Shown here piece after piece: positions 59,001-64,000 of a stretch of 64,000 nt of DNA. Position 1 is the first letter of the stretch. The number at the start of each line of letters is the position of its first letter. The stretch covers positions 4,712,001 to 4,776,000 of the forward strand of contig JBBMOL010000038.1 in NCBI GenBank assembly GCA_037954665.1, in the 5' to 3' direction. Made by a program: the position numbers and the translations under genes. The notes beneath the pieces were generated by a model, which saw only the letters and a list, made by a program, of their open reading frames with translations, searched no databases and was not told the DNA's origin. Origin of the DNA: Laguncularia racemosa (taxonomy: Eukaryota; Streptophyta; Magnoliopsida; Myrtales; Combretaceae).

Positions 59001-61625
59001 TGGTTTCTGAGGTAATTAAATTTCGTTTTCGTCCTTAGCTGTGTGTTTTAATAATTCTATCTGACTATGTTTTAGCACTTGATGGTTTGATCTCTTGAAC
59101 TCTTGACACCCTTTTTCCATTAAGTTTAGGGATGTTTTAAAATGTTTCTCCCCCCTGGTCCAGTATGCCCCCTTTTTTCATAGTTTGTCTTAGTTCTTTT
59201 GCTTCAATGTATTTTTCTAGTTAAACAAATTGTTTTGATATCATTGGGTGCCTTGAAGTAAAGATATTTTAAACATTTTTACCTTTGTTTGTACGTTTCA
59301 TGGATTGTTCTATATTTTCTGCACCTTTTTTTAATTTCTAGAATGGTCTATGTTAGCGTATGTCTATAGTATGTTTTGCACTCTCAGTTGATCCTTTCCA
59401 AAGTGCTGGGCTAATCAATCTTTACCATGTTTCGGCTATGATATAAGCTTAGAGGCCTGTAAAAATTTTTGAGTATGGATGGATTTTGATACGAACCCTG
59501 AAATCAAAATATTGATTACATTGAATATATGATGAAGGACACACTCCAGAGCAAAAATGTTCTTAAGCACAAAGCTCAGAGCGCTTTGCACATTCTTTAC
59601 TAAGAGAAAATAAGAGGATGACTAAATGAATCTCTCTTCCTTCTAACATGGCTATTCATATTTCCATTGGACAATATTGCGCTAACTACCTAAACTTTAC
59701 TAGTTTTTGCAATTTTACAGCTCAACTATTAGCTTGTCAAATTATACATCCAATCGAAACTTTTACTTGCTAGCATTACTAACTCTCGTTTCTCTGACAG
59801 CATCCATCATCTCAGTCATCATTAGTAGCCAATAACATGGTGACATGTATTTTTTTTTTAATTAATAACGCCGTGTCAACCATTTTTTCGCCATGTCACA
59901 GCCCATGTCAACTTTGAACAACCCTGGATATCATACTAGAAGAAACCATTATTACTTGCAATTGTTGATTTGATGGAGCAAGGAAAAATTTTCTTTTTAC
60001 TTCTTTTTTTAATTAATGTAGCAATAAAATTTTCCTTGCAATTAGCATTACATCTTTCATTTCTGAGTCGTCATGCTACATCAGAAGGAGCTCATCTATG
60101 TGCTTCCCACCATTAATATAACTTTGACACCACTAATCTTTTTTACCACCCTCCATATCAAATGCATAAGAATGACAGATGATTTTAACAAGCTCAACTC
60201 ATCAGTTCTTGACTTAGAACAACTGCAGGGTAAAGCAACAAAACAGTCAAATCACTTCTTGCCTTCTTCTTTCATTCTCTTCTCCCATCTATGCTTCTTA
60301 TAAACCAGCAACAGCCAGATGTGATTTGGCTGGAAGGGTTCTTGTCAAGCTATGATTTTTAGTTGTTTTTAGGTTTTGTTTTGTGGGTTTTAATGTAGTG
60401 TTTATGGTGGTATTTATGTGGAAAAGGTTTTCAAAAACATGCTGATATATTGTATTTTAAGTAGGGAAGGGATTTTTGGGCATGAAGATGGATATATTTA
60501 AGATCTGGGTTCTAGATCTGGATACTGTAGTTGAGGATGAGGTTTTGGGTGGTGTTGGTTGTGGCAGTAATGTTGCTGTTACTGGTTCTTGTGATAAGTT
60601 AGATTTGAAGATAATGATTGGGGAACAAGATTTAACCGATGTTTCATCGGTTTTCATTTGTTCCATTTCGTTCATAGTTTGATTTGTTGAATCAGGGTTC
60701 TGTAGAAACAAAGATTAATTGCACCCAGTTGTTTGAACTTTGAAACCTTGCTGTAGGTCTGCATGGACTGTGATGGTTGACACGGCATTATTAGTTTAAA
60801 AGATACACATGTCACTGTGTTATTAGCCACTAATGATAACTGTGATAATGGATACTAATGGAAATATGAGAGGCAGTAATGGTAGCTAGAAAAATTTTGA
60901 TTGGGTGTATAATTTGACATGTTGAAATTTGAGGTGTAAAATTGCAAAAACAAGCAGAGTTTAGGTAGTTAGGATGACATTGTCTCTATTCTTATTATTC
61001 TATTATGTGCACATGGCAATATCCTATCGGATACGATTCTTACTCTTAAATAACCAGATACTAATTCTAACCATAAAAATACCACTACTAACTATATCAA
61101 ATAGATTTATCTTATTTTCTAATTTATGCATGCTTCAACGACATCATCGTTTTGAAGAGTGTTCATCCTCTGCCATTAGATGTCAAAAAAGAAAAGGTGC
61201 CTTGACAGATTACGTTCCCAAGTTTGATTTGATTATTAAGAATTCTTCAAAAATATGATTTAAATATCTTTTAGTTGCATTTGCAGGATGTTGATTGTCT
61301 TCAGTTAAGACGTAGTCACTATACTATAATACACTTGGCAATTTTCTATTTTGTTGTGCAGACAACAGCAAAGAATTACAGTAATATCGTGTTCTCTCCG
61401 GAGCAGTTTCAGGAAATCCTGCTGGATAAGGTAATTGGCATTTTGGTGTAGTGGGGGAAAACTTGTTTCCAATATGATGTCTCTGACACAAGTTTTACTC
61501 TTTTAGATAGCTGACGCTTAGTTTTCCTATTGCAGATTGGCTTTAGAGAAGTTGAGGACCTAACCTCTAGTTTGACAGGTAGCAAAACAGGATTTAATAG
61601 ACCGATTTTGGCATTCTACAAATGA
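53068..61625 (+). CDS. Bin3-type RNA methyltransferase (MEPCE/BCDIN3D-like), eight exons
   Basis: Exons are 53068-53205, 54193-54307, 55085-55132, 55909-56179, 58300-58387, 58946-59011, 61362-61430 and 61536-61625; all introns are GT-AG and phases agree, giving 294 residues. The N terminus is basic and Asn/Lys-rich, followed by YGNYRNYYGYR (36-46), a hallmark of the family. The SAM-binding motif I is LDIGCNNG (71-78), with the acidic loop GVDIDSNRI at 95-103. A charged, poorly conserved insert fills most of exon 4. The Bin3 signature reads KWIHLNWGDDG (exon 5), then GGIFVLEPQPW (exon 6) and FQEILLDKIGF across exons 7-8. Family members put a methyl group on the 5' gamma-phosphate of small RNAs (MEPCE: 7SK, U6) or on the monophosphate of some RNAs (BCDIN3D); which substrate applies here is unknown. 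Similar to Arabidopsis At5g51130 as I recall it. Intact. Confidence 0.95.
56202..56224. repeat. (TTC)n microsatellite in intron 4
   Basis: About seven to eight TTC units just inside intron 4 of the methyltransferase gene. Confidence 0.85.
57365..58139 (-). mobile_element. LTR-like insertion in intron 4 of the methyltransferase gene
   Basis: The left end reads TGATGTGATCTAAATCCAAG and the right end, reversed, TGATGTGATCATAGTCCAAG, so both ends share a long inverted repeat and TG...CA termini. The minus strand has a TATA box, GCCTATAAATAGG, near 57810. Composition is distinct (GGTCAACTGGGGG- and GGTCGACC-type words at 57930-58070). The 5-bp flanks TGTAG and TATGG do not match. It is most likely an old solo LTR on the minus strand; a DNA transposon is the alternative. 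Confidence 0.45.
59682..60972. mobile_element. Long-TIR transposon (MULE-like) in intron 6
   Basis: 59682-59883 and the reverse complement of 60773-60972 run parallel for about 200 bp. Both start CTAACTACCTAAACT, share TTTTTGCAATTTTACA and GTCAAATTATACA(T/C)CCAATC, and finish GCCGTGTCAACCAT. Long inverted ends with a roughly 0.9-kb interior are typical of non-autonomous Mutator-like elements. The interior has an unrecognised 84-codon minus-strand frame (60457-60711) of higher complexity, which could be captured sequence. A 9-bp target duplication was not identified. Confidence 0.7.
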
Positions 61626-63639
61626 GTTCACTGAAATTCCGTAGCCAATACTCCTCAAGTTCAGTCATGATGATTTCATCAGTAATTTCACTAACTCAAC
61701 TCCCGACTTGTTGAAGGGACCGGGATTATCTATCTTAAAACACGGGTTTTCAACATCTTAATCTTTTGTAAATCTGCTAAGTTATATATATAAGTCGGAG
61801 ATATACTGGAATGTAGGTTTTGTTCCTTGCAGAAGGAAAAGATGTATAATCTTTTTCTCTAGTCTGTTGAAGTAAAAATTGCCCATATCATATTTGATAT
61901 AACGTCTTGGCTTATGTTTTTTTCTGCCTTTCTGATGTAGTGGCAGTTTTTTCAGTTGTATTAGCTCATCCATGGGCAGCAGCCTTCATCCATGGATTTG
62001 TATAGCGAAATCCCCTATGGTTTGAAACTTTCTACTGAAACATAATATTTATGGTGACATTTCCATTTCAGCAACTGGTTGAATAATAAACCAGGGATAA
62101 ATATGATAAGAGGACTGTTGTTGTCTCTCTTAGTATTAGCTCTTCATGTTAGTAAAGCCTCAATGGTTTCTGGGTGAGTCAAATCCTAAGGATCCAGGAA
62201 TCATCTGATCATATTGAGCCTAGTATCTTTGACCCAAACCGATCGGTTAGTTCTGCACATAACCGAGAACCCGTTCTTTATATAATCTTAGTGAGTGTTG
62301 TCGCAAAATGAAAATTTGAGAGGACGTAAACATACATTTGGTGTGTCTTTATCTTTACAGCCTAGAACCATGTTTTATCTTTAACCGAACACAATCTGAC
62401 CTGTATGATATGGCATTGACACGATAGGATTATTGACGTGTCATTTGTTTAGACCGATTAAGTTAACCGAAACTTAATCGGTTGCATACGAGTTGATCCT
62501 TTTAGAACTGCTGCCTGTTTAACACGTTTTGATCCATAATTGAAACTGTGACCCTTAACTGCTAATTCCAAAGATTGACTCATTTTTATTTTTTTGGATT
62601 TTGGAACTAGAAAAGAATAAAATAGTACATTTATAACCAATGAAACATCTCACACTTTGATGCTGGCGCCCTGAAAGCATGCAATAGGCTACTCTTTGTT
62701 AAACATATGAAAAGTTGAAATTGTACCGGATATGTAGATAGCTCGCATTGCTCTACGTCCTGTAGCAGAAGATAACGGAGTTAAAATTCGATTTTCATGT
62801 TGAATGACAAAATTTGGAAATTTTGTTTTGAGGATCTGCGTATGATTTGCATTGCAAGAGAAATTGTAGGGATTCCAATCATCATAGTTTGGTTTCTAGA
62901 TGATCCAAACGCATGAGAGGAACAAGGAGCTCCATTCAAGAAACTTGGAACCAAGAAAAAGTACTAGGTTTTATCTGGCCTTGAAATGACTCATGGTTGA
63001 TCGGATTAAGCTATCTAGTTCCTCACTCTTATCTATGTGCGCATGTTTGTGTGTGGAAGAGAGAAGAGACAATGTAGAGGAATATATGCACAATGGGCAT
63101 CTCATAAGTCAAACTCACCTAAAAGGTTGGTCTAGGGATCCACCACAATGGTGGTCACATGATGTCAACCACCTCTATCTATCTTTGTCTAGGAGAAATC
63201 TGCCATAAGGGTTCTCTCAACAAAAATCTCCATTTCCATCCACTTGACATCTGGTATCTCAACTTAATATCAAGCAACCATTAGTTTTTCCAAACCAAAA
63301 TTACAGGGACCACTTCTGCATATATTAAAGAAAAAACAGAATAAACACAAATGCAGGTATGTAACTACAATTAGCAGAAAGATGCGTATGCCTTCAGATA
63401 GCCTCAATCTTCCACCGCTGCAAACCTATATTACAATTGATAACTGAGAAGGCCTCAAACTAATTCTTGACATAATGATGCAAATATACAAGTCACTGCA
63501 TGAAAAAAGACTGGATCTATTAAATGTAGCTAAGACTAGAAAGACGCTGAAAAAAAAAAAAGGAGATAAGGCATGATAACAGGATCACCACAGTATGAAT
63601 GCAATTGAAGTGTGAAATCACATTAACTGAGGTTAGCAT
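61626..63639. other. Intergenic 3' of the methyltransferase gene
   Basis: The first few hundred bases probably hold its 3' UTR. The rest shows no gene; short open frames (for example 62993-63208) are not recognised. Confidence 0.45.
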
Positions 63640-63980
63640 GGGAAGAAGATTGATAGTTTACATTTTTATGTGCCACAAACATAATTCTTTAGTTTGAAGC
63701 CAAAATAGGCTCTACAATTTTACAATTTTCTAAAATTAGCTCTACAACCGATTTGAAAGCTTAGGTTTTGTAGATTCAATGTGGATTTTATATCTATTAC
63801 TTGACACTTCCCCTCATTTCTATCAATGTATATACTTGTAATTTTATTGTATAGGGCAAAATAGTCATTTTCTCTTATTGTGTATTAGGGTTACAAGCCC
63901 TAATCCTCCTGCATATATAACGCCTGTATTATACTATAAATTGATGTATAACAATGCAATATTTTTACTACTTGTGCTTG
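63640..63980 (+). mobile_element. 5' LTR end of a retrotransposon running off the window
   Basis: The stretch with TAGGGTTACAAGCCCTAATC, a TATA box (GCATATATAACGCC near 63910) and a short leader, followed by a primer site, is typical of Copia-type LTRs. The left LTR boundary is uncertain, and the element body lies beyond 64000. Confidence 0.6.
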
Positions 63981-63992
63981 TGGTATCAAAGC
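63981..63992 (+). promoter_or_regulatory. Primer binding site (tRNA-iMet type)
   Basis: TGGTATCAAAGC, one mismatch from TGGTATCAGAGC, 8 bp before the end of the window. It marks the start of the internal region of a plus-strand LTR element. Confidence 0.75.
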
Positions 63993-64000
63993 TGGTAGAT

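Noticed and set aside
62400..62490. Short inverted repeat around ACCGATTAAGTT / AACTTAATCGGT
   Set aside because: Too short and followed by no T run or gene end; chance hairpin is likely.

Overview
This is a stretch of nuclear DNA from a flowering plant, most likely a eudicot. It is AT-rich, its genes have many exons with GT-AG introns, and long tracts of decayed transposons separate them. The proteins that can be read are plant versions: an ATL-type RING-H2 ligase, a plastid-type two-domain glyoxalase I, MED10, and a Bin3/MEPCE-like RNA methyltransferase. The species cannot be named from the sequence. No plasmid, phage, CRISPR or bacterial-type operon is present.

Layout. 560-2120: 3' half of a dead LINE. 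2628-2747: a decayed 5S rRNA-like copy. 4824-10029: an internally deleted LTR retrotransposon on the minus strand (TSD CTAAG); a 2.06 kb solo LTR of another family (7942-10005, TSD ATATA) sits inside its 5' LTR. 10578-11300: Ty3/gypsy integrase remnant. 13409-14692: intact single-exon ATL RING-H2 gene. 16265-19075: MITE-like repeat split by a small non-autonomous LTR element. 21856-25815 (minus): MED10 gene, five coding exons, with an apparent 2-nt frameshift at codon 13. 26330-26830: degenerate triplet-repeat tract. 28512-28959: LTR-like fragment. 29647-41024: nested stack in which a minus-strand gypsy-type element (TSD AATTG) holds an LTR fragment and a dead hAT transposon, and the hAT holds a second solo LTR (TSD TGAAG). 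44772-50064: nine-exon glyoxalase I gene. 53068-61625: eight-exon Bin3-domain RNA methyltransferase gene, with an LTR-like insertion in intron 4 and a long-TIR element in intron 6. 63640-63990: 5' LTR and primer binding site of another retrotransposon that runs off the window.

The four protein genes are unrelated housekeeping or regulatory genes and form no cluster: ubiquitin ligation at a membrane, Mediator middle module, methylglyoxal detoxification, and small-RNA cap methylation. The most informative content is the transposon stratigraphy. Four target-site duplications can be read directly and give a relative order of insertions. Both solo LTRs carry a tRNA-like A box/B box pair at the same 55-nt spacing. 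Exon boundaries were deduced by reading frames and splice sites by eye; homology statements rest on remembered family sequences, not on a search.
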